NCBI GenBank assembly: GCA_027922465.2
Contig: BQMF02000631.1
Span: 124,001 to 188,000, forward strand
Source: Turritopsis dohrnii
Lineage: Eukaryota; Cnidaria; Hydrozoa; Anthoathecata; Oceaniidae
Reading direction: 5' to 3'
Length of the DNA: 64,000 bases
The position numbers and the translations under genes are program-made. Below are positions 22,370 to 33,047 of this stretch, piece by piece; position 1 is the first letter of the stretch; every line of letters begins with the position of its first letter. The notes beneath the pieces were generated by a model. It searched no databases. It was not told the DNA's origin and saw only the letters and a list, made by a program, of their open reading frames with translations.

Positions 22370-22548
22370 TACAACGTGGGCATCCAGTCAGCTCTTTGTC
22401 TTACTCCATCTTTACAGACAAGCAAGCGGTAGCTGTTAAATTAACTTTACCAACGTTTTTACTTAGATTTAATGTTTGTGTTGTGATGTCCATTATTGAG
22501 ATTTATCGTCCAACCTGGGTCGAAAATGTGCCAACAGAGGAAACAACT

Positions 22549-22616
22549 GGTTCCGTAGTGTAGTGGTTATCACGTTCGCTTTAAACGCGAAAGGTCCCCG
22601 GTTCGAGCCCGGGCGG
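22549..22616 (+). pseudogene. tRNA-Val body with TAA anticodon, 3' acceptor deleted
   Basis: Loop TTTAAAC gives anticodon TAA instead of TAC. After GGGCGG the sequence jumps to TAACGCG: the rest of the acceptor strand and the start of the Val-Gln spacer are deleted. Marks the short (807-bp) units. Confidence 0.75.
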
Positions 22617-22637
22617 TAACGCGTCGCGATCGCGATC

Positions 22638-22709
22638 GGCTCCATGGTGTAATGGTTAGCACTCAGGACTCTGAATCCTGCGATCCGAGTTCAAATCTCG
22701 GTGGAGCCT
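22638..22709 (+). tRNA. tRNA-Gln(CTG)
   Basis: 72 nt, acceptor GGCTCCA/TGGAGCC, anticodon stem CAGGA/TCCTG, loop CTCTGAA, T-loop TTCAAAT. ATTTTCC just after the 3' end is a pol III terminator. Confidence 0.93.
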
Positions 22710-22819
22710 ATTTTCCATGCGTTATTTAAAGAGGAAAAGCAATGGATAAAGTCGCTTACCAATTTACACAAAGATGATGTAGGAGGGACGCGGCAAAAGG
22801 CGCCTACACACGTTGGTCA

Positions 22820-22892
22820 GCCTTGTTAGCGCAGTAGGCAGCGCGTCAGTCTCATAATCTGAAGGTCGTGAGTTCGATCCTCACACAGGGCA
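22820..22892 (+). tRNA. tRNA-Met(CAT)
   Basis: 73 nt elongator Met, nearly identical to the vertebrate gene as I recall it; all four stems pair. TTTT terminator at 22896-22899. Confidence 0.95.
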
Positions 22893-23142
22893 CGCTTTTA
22901 GCTTCCACCAGCCGAAATTCCAATCATGTTTCTTTCGGAAGCAATTCTCAGGCAATAAGCGCATCTCCTGATAGTCCACTTAAATGTAGCTTATCTCTAC
23001 AAAAAATCCCTCCTTCGACAGCCAGCCTTCACTGTGATTATGATCTGGGCGTTAAATTCTATGTCTTTCTTGCGGCATACAGCCTGGTCAATTGCTGCAC
23101 ATTCCAAACATTTGCGTGGGGTGCGCACGAAAGGGCAGCATT

Positions 23143-23215
23143 TGGTTCCGCTCGGGCTCGAACCGAGGACCTTGCGCGTGTGAAGCGCACATGATAACCG
23201 CTACACTACGGAACC
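23143..23215 (-). tRNA. tRNA-Val(CAC)
   Basis: Intact; differs from the copy at 22297 only by ACATGATAAC (plus strand) at the D-arm/anticodon-arm junction. Confidence 0.9.
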
Positions 23216-23394
23216 TACAACGTGGGCATCCGGTTAGCTCTTTGTCTCACTCCATCTTTACAGACAAGCAAGCGGTAGCTGGTAAATTAACGTTACCAAC
23301 GTTTTTACTTAGATTTAATGTTTGTGTTGTGATGTCCATTATTGAGATTTATCGTCCAACATGGGTCGAAAATGTGCCAACAGAGGAAACAACT

Positions 23395-23467
23395 GGTTCC
23401 GTAGTGTAGTGGTTATCACGTTCGCTTTACACGCGAAAGGTCCCCGGTTCGAGCCCGGGCGGAACCA
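23395..23467 (+). tRNA. tRNA-Val(TAC)
   Basis: Reference copy: acceptor GGTTCCG/CGGAACC, anticodon stem TTCGC/GCGAA, loop TTTACAC, T-arm CCCGGTTCGAGCCCGGG. No T-run before the Gln gene 36 bp downstream. Confidence 0.95.
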
Positions 23468-23503
23468 CTGACGCGCGCCAACTGCTGGTAACGCGTCGCG
23501 ATC

Positions 23504-23575
23504 GGCTCCATGGTGTAATGGTTAGCACTCAGGACTCTGAATCCTGCGATCCGAGTTCAAATCTCGGTGGAGCCT
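23504..23575 (+). tRNA. tRNA-Gln(CTG)
   Basis: Intact, followed by CTATTTTCC. Confidence 0.93.
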
Positions 23576-23685
23576 ATTTTCCATGCGTTATTTAAAGAGG
23601 AAAAGCAATGGATAGAGTCGCTTACCAATTTACACAAAGATGATGTAGGAGGGACGCGGAAAAAGGCGCCTACGCACTTTGGTCA

Positions 23686-23758
23686 GCCTTGTTAGCGCAG
23701 TAGGCAGCGCGTCAGTCTCATAATCTTAAGGTCGTGGGTTCGATCCTCACACAGGGCA
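23686..23758 (+). tRNA. tRNA-Met(CAT), variant anticodon stem
   Basis: ATAATCTTAAGG replaces ATAATCTGAAGG, giving a mismatch in the anticodon stem; T-stem GTGGG forms a wobble. The same variant recurs at 33843 and 50801, always in the unit before a 5-kb insertion. Confidence 0.8.
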
Positions 23759-24008
23759 CGCTTTTAGCTTCCACCAGCCGAAATTCCAATCATGTTTCTT
23801 TCGGAAGCAATTCTCAGGCAATAAGCGCATCTCCTGATAGTCCACTTAAATGTAGCTTATCTCTACAAAAAATCCCTCCTTCGACAGCTAGCCTTCACTG
23901 TGATTATGATCTGGGCGTTAAATTCTATGTTTTTTATGCGGCATACAGCCTGGTCAATTGCTGCACATTCCAAACATTTGCGTGGGATGCACACGAAAGG
24001 GCAGCATT

Positions 24009-24081
24009 TGGTTCCGCTCGGGCTCGAACCGAGGACCTTGCGCGTGTGAAGCGCACATGATAACCGCTAAACTACGGAACC
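24009..24081 (-). tRNA. tRNA-Val(CAC)
   Basis: One D-arm change (GCTAAACTACGG on the plus strand), otherwise intact. Shared by all copies next to the 5-kb insertions in blocks A-D. Confidence 0.85.
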
Positions 24082-24260
24082 TACAACGTGGGCATCCAGT
24101 CAGCTCTTTGTCTTACTCCATCTTTACAGACAACCAAGCGGTAGCTGGTAAATTAACTTTACCAACGTTTTTACTTAGATTTAATGTTTGTGTTGTGATG
24201 TCCATTATTGAGATTTATCGTCCAAGCTGGGTCGAAAATGTGCCAACAGAGGAAACAACT

Positions 24261-24333
24261 GGTTCCGTAGTGTAGTGGTTATCACGTTCGCTTTACACGC
24301 GAAAGGTCCCCGGTTCGAGCCCGGGCGGAACCA
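24261..24333 (+). tRNA. tRNA-Val(TAC)
   Basis: Matches the copy at 23395. Confidence 0.95.
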
Positions 24334-24369
24334 CTGACGCGCGCCAACTGCTGGTAACGCGTCGCGATC

Positions 24370-24430
24370 GGCTCCATGGTGTAATGGTTAGCACTCAGGA
24401 CTCTGAATCCTGCGATCCGAGTTCAAATCT
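24370..24430 (+). pseudogene. tRNA-Gln(CTG) 5' part, cut by insertion 1
   Basis: Intact to the T-loop (GAGTTCAAATCT), then the inserted element begins. The missing 3' end (CGGTGGAGCC) is found at 29508, after the element. Confidence 0.85.
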
Positions 24431-24442
24431 CTCGAGCGACTT

Positions 24443-24679
24443 ATGGCCCGACTCCGCAAAGTTCGGGTAATAGCCGACATTTTCCCGCGTTTTATGCGCG
24501 ATCAATTTTTTGCACGTTTTTTTCCCGACGAATGCGCCATTATTGAAAGCATGTCTTTAGCGAACGTGCTCCTTTTTATGTCTGGTTTTTATTTTCCAGT
24601 TTTAAAACTAGTTCACATGGCTTACTCTTATCTGTGTTTGTTAAATGATCAAGTTGGCTATATTATTTCAGGTACGTAA
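24443..24679 (+). CDS. Small ORF at the left end of insertion copy 1 (78 codons)
   Basis: Starts 12 bp inside the terminal repeat: MARLRKVRVIADIFPRFM, then a hydrophobic stretch (NVLLFMSGFYFPVLKL). Its last codons overlap CAG|GTACGT, a strong splice donor, so it may be a first exon rather than a complete gene. All four element copies encode the same protein. No family recognised. Confidence 0.35.
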   Translation: MARLRKVRVIADIFPRFMRDQFFARFFPDECAIIESMSLANVLLFMSGFYFPVLKLVHMAYSYLCLLNDQVGYIISGT

Positions 24680-25884
24680 TGTTTATGTATGCACACACGA
24701 AAATACTCTCTTGTTTACACATTCAACAGATATGCCTCCCCGCACCCCTCTTTCTCTCTCAGTCTTCTACCTTTTTATTCACAGAGATAAATATAAATCA
24801 TATAAAAGTTAACAAGAATAGCATTTTATGCTCTGATTTGTCTTAGTTTCTAATGAGTACAGATTGAGATTCTAATGGCTGTTTGAAATAATATCAGTAT
24901 AAGTTTTCTGGTCTTCTCAACTACTGCTTTGTTTTGACATAAAAGAGATAGAATAAAATATTTAATTCAAACAAAAAATTCAAATTGTAAACAGACATGA
25001 TTATTATTCCCTAAGAAGTATTAGATAAACTAAATTAAAGGAAAAACAGAAAGGATCATATCTAGTTTATAAAGTTTATCTTTTTCCATAAGCTAAGTAC
25101 CTATAAAACAAGTAAATGCAATGTATTTCAAAATTTATCTTCATGTTTTCATTGTCCTACATCAACTTATGAGACAAAGCAGGATAAAGTTAAATAGTAT
25201 AGCATACTGACACAAATTTCACCATTACATGAACTTCGTACTTATATTTATTATCGAATGAAAATATTATCACATAAAATGCACAAAAAAATAATTATAT
25301 ATATATATATAAATTTTTAAGAGGTGTGGATAAGCAACTATGTGTCTTCTCCGCTACAGCATCAAGTCATTTTCAAAGTTGTGAAACTAAAAATGTTTTA
25401 TTAGATTTTTTGTAAATAAACTTCATTTGTAAATAACACTGACAATGAAAAGCTTTCCGAAAAGCTTTAGATAAATTATTAAGCTTTATTGTTTTCTCTT
25501 TTTAACATTACCACATTTTCAATGAGTTGAGAGATTAAAAGAAAATAAGAAATTCTCTACTTCACTATCAACCCCATTTCTGAGGTGGGAGATTAAAAAA
25601 ATAAAAGAAATTCTCCACAAAAATTCATGCCATTTGTGGAAGATGGGTGACAATTGAGTGGAAATAAATTCTGAAAAACTTTTGATTTGACAACACCGTT
25701 TGTTTTGATAATGTGTTGATGCATAATAGTGCGTGTTTGAATGTCACGTTATGAATACGTAGTATAACTCAAGGACTTCTCTTTTGAATGTTTTGGTAGC
25801 AGTAGTGACTTATTTCTATCAAGGCTCTGAAGATTTCTTTTACATCTTCAGGTTCTTATAGACGACTGCTAATAGTATCTGTAG

Positions 25885-27611
25885 TCAGCTCCTAAATAGA
25901 TGATGAATTTTTATTCTGACAGATTTTACAGGGTATTTGACAGATTTTTCTACATTTTTCCAAAATAAATGAATAAAACCTTTTATTTTATCTTTTGTTT
26001 TAAAACAAGTGTCTAATGTGCTCTCAAATATTTTCTTTGATCTTCCATCTAGTACTGAAGGTAAAACTTGGTAGATGTTAGAAATGTGACCTAAAAGTAA
26101 AACAAAATCTCATATTAAGCATTATTGATTTTAAGAATGAATCGTTATAATATTGATCTAATACCTTTTAAGTCATTAAGTCCCTCAAACATAGAAACTT
26201 CATATTAGCAAAGATTTAGTTCACTCATTGTTTTTTCTTCATTGCCATAACAAAGAGCAGGAGTGCGTATTAAGCCCTTCATGTGTATTTTGAGTAAACT
26301 TTCAAAACCTTTTTTGTGTTTAAGTCTGTGTAGAGGAATGTCTCTATCCAATCCTCATAGATGGACTTCCAAAGCAAAATCCTGAGCACTTAGGTCTTTG
26401 TATGGCCTCACTTTAGACTTCTTGCCAAACTTTCCTTGTAACACTACCTTAAATGTTAAAAGTAGTTAAAACATTTCTACCTATTATTTCATAGAAGATC
26501 AATAAAGTTTGACTTACTTTTACTTACTTTTTGTCTTCTCTCTTCCAGTGACATAATTTCTATTCAAAAAGAAAGTGGCAGATTAGTGAATGAAGTAACA
26601 GGAGTGCCACATGGACAAGGGTATGTGCTACCCTGACTGTTACCAGATTCACTTTGCAATTCAGGATGGTCTCCTATGAAATGAAATAACAAGTTCCATG
26701 AAAAGTGTTATTTTGGGGTTGATGTTGCTATCCAAGGTAAAGATTATTACCAAGAAATATTTTCATTGTGTCATGAATTTTAATTCCATCAAGTTGAATA
26801 GGAATGTCAAGTTGTTTTATGTCTTCTATTCTAGTTGCTGTCTGGCGATGATTTCTAACAGGAGTGGATGTTGCTAAAGCAAAAGATTTGATAAAGTAAG
26901 CTCTATTTTATTAATGGTTGTCTTAAGTGGATGAAAGTTTGACTCAAATAGTTTACAGGTCAAAAAACTTCCATAAAAATGGAAAGAGAAAGTACCTCAC
27001 TCCTCAGCTTTCTTTTTGTCTTCAAAAAATAAACCAGCTGACTTTTCTATGGCAGGAACCAGATATTTGCGTACCGTACAAAGTTATTAGATCGTTGTTG
27101 TTATTTTGGAAGTTTTTTCGAAACTTTCCTTTATGAGTCGGTGTTGTTTTCTTAACTCCTTCTTTTTTTCTACTTTGTTTTTGGGTGGTGTCGAATTCAG
27201 GCCAGGTAGTTTTGGAATGATATTAGTGAACTTCTTGTTGTATAATTCAGTGAAAGTTTTATCCAGACTTTTTACAGCAGACGATCCAGCAATTTTGGCA
27301 AACGGTGATTTTGTACATTTACTTTTAGGTATGAAAAAAGTGACATGCTCCGAATCGACAGACTTATTTGGCGTATTGATATTGAAATCAATCATTTCCC
27401 CAGTAGACGAATCAAGAAAAGAACTGCTTGACAAATCGGATAACTCTAGCGACGATATATGTAGCTCTTGTGATGTAGCTAATGCATTCATTGTCATTGA
27501 TGATGTTTTTTTTCCCGGTTTTTTTCGCTTATGACCCACAACTTCGGGGAAAGACTTCTGCATGTCTTCGTACAGCCCTGCGCATCTCAAACATTGCCTT
27601 AGAGTGTACAT
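25885..27611 (-). pseudogene. Multi-exon gene remnant in insertion copy 1
   Basis: A first ORF of 174 residues (27611-27087, starts MYTLRQCLRCAGLYED, Ser/Lys-rich, no known domain) is followed by exon-like blocks with good AG/GT borders: 26751-26873 (STPVRNHRQTATRIEDIKQL), 26632-26673, 26528-26559, 26165-26447 (GKFGKKSKVRPYKDLSAQDF) and from 26090 down (GHISNIYQVLPSVLDGRSKK). The phases of these blocks connect. A TGA within 26165-26447, a TAA after SELNLC and further stops make it a pseudogene. From memory the C-terminal part resembles multicopy uncharacterised proteins of cnidarian genomes, perhaps transposon-derived; this needs a search. How the first ORF joins the next exon is unclear. Confidence 0.5.
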
Positions 27612-29628
27612 TTTTTTCTCTTACACCGGAAGTTTTTTCCATTTTTCCTGTATTTATGAGAAGAAAAAAATTCTGGAAGGGTTAGCCTATGGTTGTCACA
27701 ATGCATGGTATTTAAAGGCAATCTTAATATATAACACCAAGGCCTTATCAAGTGATATGCCACTTGTTAGTTCCACTGGAAATGCTATCAACAAGTATTT
27801 GAGTGTTAACTTGCGGGTGAACTCGATGAAAATCACCACAAAGGAGCGCAGTTTCATAGAAATATACACAATCAACAGATTTGCACGTTTTTGTACATAA
27901 CTTGAAAAATCCTGAAGTCATGTTTTTTATCAGATACACTATGATAGATTAAGATCTTTTTTCTCTTACGTAGATCTGCATTCGTCGGGCAAAATTTTCG
28001 TCACTTCCCCGACGAAATTATCCCATTTAAGGTATCAAAAAGAGCAAAAGCTGTCCCAGGCATGAAATTGGTTTGTAGCAATGTTTCGAAATTCTCATTG
28101 AGCTAAGTTAGGGGGTAAACAGGATTACACGAATCACGAATTTAATGTGTTTTGGTAAATGTTAAGAGCCAAATTCGTATAAGAACGATTAGGAAAAGGC
28201 TGATGGTAAGTGTTCAGTGAGGGAAACAAAGAACATGCAGTTTTCTTTATAATTAAAATTTCATTTAAGAACTATCGTTGATGAGTATAGCCCCCGGATC
28301 TTTTTTGATAGAACATTCCAGATCAAATGCATTAAGAAATCAATGCTTCGAAAGTTTTGAACTCAATGCTTCAAAATTTTTGGAAAACTTTACACATAAA
28401 GAGAGGTTTTTAATGTACAATCTACAAAACCCAAGATCGTGATTGTAAAATTTAACGACGGAAATCCAATGAAGTAGATTCATGTGACATACCCGACACA
28501 GTTTGAACGTTTGTGCTGAATATTTCGACGGTTTCTCGAAAATTCAGGAAATGGTAATCACTGAAGGTTCTGCTGAATGACTGAAAAAGAGATTTTTCAA
28601 GTACAATTCGCAAAATTATCACGGAATTGTTATTGTATTATTGGTGTAGAAAACTATGGGAATCAAATGTTCTATGTGGCATACGCCGCATTTTCTACAT
28701 GTGACATTTTCCGATGGCATTCCTTTGAATATTTCTTGATCGCAGCATCAACTGAATCAGTGGGTTACGTGTTGTACTTAAAAACTATTTGGAATAGCAG
28801 TAACATATGTTTTATATTCAACTCAGCTCATTATCTGTATTTTTTGCATTTGGTTAAAGTTTGTCTGAAGTATTTTTATTGGGATGAAAAAGAAAAGTCA
28901 AATGTTTTCGTCAAAGTCTGGCTTTCGTTCATTGTGTTTCTAAAAATGTTATGTTGTAGGTTGTATACATATAAATATAAATTCTTCATCACCGGCATTG
29001 GTGAATTCTACGGAATTGTAATAATTTATTATTTTGTTGAACTAAGAAATCTACACCGAAGGTTTTTATTATTATTTTCCTTGGAAGCAATTGCAGTGCA
29101 ATACTGTTAATTTGATGCGAAGAAACCATTAAATTGTCGGCGTAACTAAGCATATGCCGTATTTGTCGTTTAAAATGTCGGAAAAGTCAGTTCTCACTAT
29201 CAGAACTATTGGTTATTAAAAATCAGTTGCTGCCATACGATCTTTGTATTACAAACTAACATTTAAAAGATGTTAAAAATATACATTCGGAACAAGTAAG
29301 ATTTTATTGAATATTTTCCCGTTGCTAAGAAAACCATAATCGAAGAAAATAACGACATGACGGATTGTTAAAATAATATAACATCTTTATATTTTATCAA
29401 AAAATAACTACAAATGACTTATTGGCGGTCTGAGACCATGAATTAGTATCCTTATAGTGAGACTTGAGAAATTACTACATTGGGTCTTGCCATAAGTTGC
29501 TTGAGCTCGGTGGAGCCTATTTTCCATGCGTTATTTAAAGAGGAAAAGCAATGAATAGAGTCGCTTACCAATTTACACAAAGATGATGTAGGAGGGACGC
29601 GGCAAAAGGCGCCTACACATGTTGGTCA

Positions 29629-29701
29629 GACTTGTTAGCGCAGTAGGCAGCGCGTCAGTCTCATAATCTGAAGGTCGTGAGTTCGATCCTCACACAGGGC
29701 A
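29629..29701 (+). tRNA. tRNA-Met(CAT), acceptor mismatch
   Basis: Starts GACTTGT instead of GCCTTGT, giving an A·G mismatch at acceptor pair 2. The same change marks the first Met after every 5-kb insertion. Confidence 0.8.
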
Positions 29702-29951
29702 CGCTTTTAGCTTCCACCAGCCGAAATTCCAATCATGTTTCTTTCGGAAGCAATTCTCATGGAATAAGCGCATCTCCTGATAGTCCACTTAAATGTAGCT
29801 TATCTCTACAAAAACTCCCTCCTTCGACAGCCAGCCTTCACTGTGATTATGATCTGGGCGTTAAATTCTATTTTTTTCTTGCGGCATACAGCCTGGTCAA
29901 TTGCTGCATATTCCAAACATTTGCGATGGATGCGCACGAAAGGGCAGCATT

Positions 29952-30024
29952 TGGTTCCGCTCGGGCTCGAACCGAGGACCTTGCGCGTGTGAAGCGCACG
30001 TTATAACCGCTACACTACGGAACC
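29952..30024 (-). tRNA. tRNA-Val(CAC)
   Basis: CGTTATAACC on the plus strand replaces CGTGATAACC; otherwise intact. Confidence 0.85.
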
Positions 30025-30203
30025 TACAACGTGGGCATCCAGTCAGCTCTTTGTCTTACTCCATCTTTACAGACAAGCAAGCGGTAGCTGGTAAATTAAC
30101 TTTACCAACGTTTTCACTTAGATTTAATGTTTGTGTTGTGATGTCCATTATTGAGATTTATCGTCCAACCTGGGTCGAAAATGTGCCAACAGAGGAAACA
30201 ACT

Positions 30204-30276
30204 GGTTCCGTAGTGTAGTGGTTATCACGTTCGCTTTACACGCGAAAGGTCCCCGGTTCGAGCCCGGGCGGAACCA
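30204..30276 (+). tRNA. tRNA-Val(TAC)
   Basis: Intact, 36 bp before Gln. Confidence 0.95.
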
Positions 30277-30312
30277 CTGACGCGCGCGAACTGCTGGTAA
30301 CGCGTCGCGTTC

Positions 30313-30384
30313 GGCTCCATGGTGTAATGGTTAGCACTCAGGACTCTGAATCCTGCGATCCGAGTTCAAATCTCGGTGGAGCCT
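30313..30384 (+). tRNA. tRNA-Gln(CTG)
   Basis: Intact; upstream base is T (CGTTCGGCTCC) in this unit type. Confidence 0.93.
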
Positions 30385-30494
30385 ATTTTCCATGCGTTAT
30401 TTAAAGAGGAAAAGCAATGGATAGAGTCGCTTACCAATTTACACAAAGATGATGTAGGAGGGACGCGGCAAAAGGCGCCTACACACGTTGGTCA

Positions 30495-30567
30495 GCCTTG
30501 TTAGCGCAGTAGGCAGCGCGTCAGTCTCATAATCTGAAGGTCGTGAGTTCGATCCTCACACAGGGCA
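30495..30567 (+). tRNA. tRNA-Met(CAT)
   Basis: Intact, TTTT terminator follows. Confidence 0.95.
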
Positions 30568-30778
30568 CGCTTTTAGCTTCCACCAGCCGAAATTCCAATC
30601 ATGTTTCTTTCGGAAGCAATTCTCAGGCAATAAGCGCATCTCCTGATAGTCCACTTAAATGTAGCTTATCTCTACAAAAACTCCCTCCTTCGACAGCTAG
30701 CCTTCACTGTGATCATGATCTGGTCAATTGCTGCACATTCCAAACATTTGCGTGGGATGCGCACGAAAGGGCAGCATT

Positions 30779-30851
30779 TGGTTCCGCTCGGGCTCGAACC
30801 GAGGACCTTGCGCGTGTGAAGCGCACGTGATAACCGCTACACTACGGAACC
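30779..30851 (-). tRNA. tRNA-Val(CAC)
   Basis: Intact; short-unit copy. Confidence 0.9.
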
Positions 30852-31030
30852 TACAACGTGGGCATCCAGTCAGCTCTTTGTCTTACTCCATTTTTACAGA
30901 CAAGCAAGCGGTAGCTGTTAAATTAACTTTACCAACGTTTTTACTTAGATTTAATGTTTGTGTTGTGATGTCCATTATTGAGATTTATCGTCCAACCTGG
31001 GTCGAAAATGTGCCAACAGAGGAAACAACT

Positions 31031-31098
31031 GGTTCCGTAGTGTAGTGGTTATCACGTTCGCTTTAAACGCGAAAGGTCCCCGGTTCGAGCCCGGGCGG
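31031..31098 (+). pseudogene. tRNA-Val body with TAA anticodon, 3' acceptor deleted
   Basis: Same two lesions as at 22549. Confidence 0.75.
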
Positions 31099-31119
31099 TA
31101 ACGCGTCGCGATCACGATC

Positions 31120-31191
31120 GGCTCCATGGTGTAATGGTTAGCACTCAGGACTCTGAATCCTGCGATCCGAGTTCAAATCTCGGTGGAGCCT
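31120..31191 (+). tRNA. tRNA-Gln(CTG)
   Basis: Intact. Confidence 0.93.
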
Positions 31192-31301
31192 ATTTTCCAT
31201 GCGTTATTTAAAGAGGAAAAGCAATGGATAAAGTCGCTTACCAATTTACACAAAGATGATGTAGGAGGGACGCGGCAAAAGGCGCCTACACACGTTGGTC
31301 A

Positions 31302-31374
31302 GCCTTGTTAGCGCAGTAGGCAGCGCGTCAGTCTCATAATCTGAAGGTCGTGAGTTCGATCCTCACACAGGGCA
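31302..31374 (+). tRNA. tRNA-Met(CAT)
   Basis: Intact. Confidence 0.95.
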
Positions 31375-31624
31375 CGCTTTTAGCTTCCACCAGCCGAAAT
31401 TCCAATCATGTTTCTTTCGGAAGCAATTCTCATGGAATAAGCGCATCTCCTGATAGTCCACTTAAATGTAGCTTATCTCTACAAAAACTCCCTCCTTCGA
31501 CAGCCAGCCTTCACTGTGATTATGATCTGGGCGTTAAATTCTATTTTTTTCTTGCGGCATACAGCCTGGTCAATTGCTGTATATTCCAAACATTTGCGAT
31601 GGATGCGCACGAAAGGGCAGCATT

Positions 31625-31697
31625 TGGTTCCGCTCGGGCTCGAACCGAGGACCTTGCGCGTGTGAAGCGCACGTTATAACCGCTACACTACGGAACC
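31625..31697 (-). tRNA. tRNA-Val(CAC)
   Basis: Carries the TTATAAC variant of the copy at 29952. Confidence 0.85.
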
Positions 31698-31876
31698 TAC
31701 AACGTGGGCATCCAGTCAGCTCTTTGTCTTACTCCATCTTTACAGACAAGCAAGCGGTAGCTGGTAAATTAACTTTACCAACGTTTTCACTTAGATTTAA
31801 TGTTTGTGTTGTGATGTCCATTATTGAGATTTATCGTCCAACCTGGGTCGAAAATGTGCCAACAGAGGAAACAACT

Positions 31877-31949
31877 GGTTCCGTAGTGTAGTGGTTATCA
31901 CGTTCGCTTTACACGCGAAAGGTCCCCGGTTCGAGCCCGGGCGGAACCA
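31877..31949 (+). tRNA. tRNA-Val(TAC)
   Basis: Intact. Confidence 0.95.
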
Positions 31950-31985
31950 CTGACGCGCGCCAACTGCTGGTAACGCGTCGCGTTC

Positions 31986-32057
31986 GGCTCCATGGTGTAA
32001 TGGTTAGCACTCAGGACTCTGAATCCTGCGATCCGAGTTCAAATCTCGGTGGAGCCT
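31986..32057 (+). tRNA. tRNA-Gln(CTG)
   Basis: Intact. Confidence 0.93.
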
Positions 32058-32167
32058 ATTTTCCATGCGTTATTTAAAGAGGAAAAGCAATGGATAGAGT
32101 CGCTTACCAATTTACACAAAGATGATGTAGGAGGGACGCGGCAAAAGGCGCCTACACACGTTGGTCA

Positions 32168-32240
32168 GCCTTGTTAGCGCAGTAGGCAGCGCGTCAGTCT
32201 CATAATCTGAAGGTCGTGAGTTCGATCCTCACACAGGGCA
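32168..32240 (+). tRNA. tRNA-Met(CAT)
   Basis: Intact. Confidence 0.95.
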
Positions 32241-32451
32241 CGCTTTTAGCTTCCACCAGCCGAAATTCCAATCATGTTTCTTTCGGAAGCAATTCTCAGG
32301 CAATAAGCGCATCTCCTGATAGTCCACTTAAATGTAGCTTATCTCTACAAAAACTCCCTCCTTCGACAGCTAGCCTTCACTGTGATCATGATCTGGTCAA
32401 TTGCTGCACATTCCAAACATTTGCGTGGGATGCGCACGAAAGGGCAGCATT

Positions 32452-32524
32452 TGGTTCCGCTCGGGCTCGAACCGAGGACCTTGCGCGTGTGAAGCGCACG
32501 TGATAACCGCTACACTACGGAACC
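32452..32524 (-). tRNA. tRNA-Val(CAC)
   Basis: Intact; short-unit copy. Confidence 0.9.
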
Positions 32525-32703
32525 TACAACGTGGGCATCCAGTCAGCTCTTTGTCTTACTCCATTTTTACAGACAAGCAAGCGGTAGCTGTTAAATTAAC
32601 TTTACCAACGTTTTTACTTAGATTTAATGTTTGTGTTGTGATGTCCATTATTGAGATTTATCGTCCAACCTGGGTCGAAAATGTGCCAACAGAGGAAACA
32701 ACT

Positions 32704-32771
32704 GGTTCCGTAGTGTAGTGGTTATCACGTTCGCTTTAAACGCGAAAGGTCCCCGGTTCGAGCCCGGGCGG
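32704..32771 (+). pseudogene. tRNA-Val body with TAA anticodon, 3' acceptor deleted
   Basis: Loop TTTAAAC and the GGGCGGTAACG deletion junction. Confidence 0.75.
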
Positions 32772-32792
32772 TAACGCGTCGCGATCACGATC

Positions 32793-32864
32793 GGCTCCAT
32801 GGTGTAATGGTTAGCACTCAGGACTCTGAATCCTGCGATCCGAGTTCAAATCTCGGTGGAGCCT
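32793..32864 (+). tRNA. tRNA-Gln(CTG)
   Basis: Intact. Confidence 0.93.
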
Positions 32865-32974
32865 ATTTTCCATGCGTTATTTAAAGAGGAAAAGCAATGG
32901 ATAAAGTCGCTTACCAATTTACACAAAGATGATGTAGGAGGGACGCGGCAAAAGGCGCCTACACACGTTGGTCA

Positions 32975-33047
32975 GCCTTGTTAGCGCAGTAGGCAGCGCG
33001 TCAGTCTCATAATCTGAAGGTCGTGAGTTCGATCCTCACACAGGGCA
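32975..33047 (+). tRNA. tRNA-Met(CAT)
   Basis: Intact. Confidence 0.95.

Larger units (their letters stand above)
20604..24430 (+). repeat. tRNA array block A (about 4.5 quartets)
   Basis: Met-to-Met distances are 866, 807 and 866 bp. Unit order is Met(CAT)+, Val(CAC)-, Val(TAC)+, Gln(CTG)+. The leftmost two units are clearly more diverged than the rest. Ends inside a tRNA-Gln at the first 5-kb insertion. Confidence 0.9.
24431..29505 (+). mobile_element. 5.07-kb insertion in tRNA-Gln, copy 1
   Basis: Left end CTCGAGCGACTTATGGC; right end, read inverted, CTCAAGCAACTTATGGC. These are imperfect terminal inverted repeats of about 17-25 bp. The split tRNA-Gln shows a 2-bp CT (or 3-bp CTC) duplication at the junctions. 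The interior holds a short plus-strand ORF at the left end and a minus-strand multi-exon pseudogene. I cannot assign a superfamily. Four copies occur, all at the same position in tRNA-Gln. Confidence 0.7.

Noticed and set aside
27106..27534. 142-codon plus-strand ORF opposite the 174-codon minus ORF
   Set aside because: Shadow of the minus-strand frame; it has no features of its own.
28577..29110. 177-codon plus-strand ORF in the 5-kb insertions (also near 47209 and 55692)
   Set aside because: AT-rich hydrophobic composition without recognisable domain; broken by frameshifts in copy 2 (around 38.8-39.2 kb), while the left-tip ORF survives there. Probably chance.
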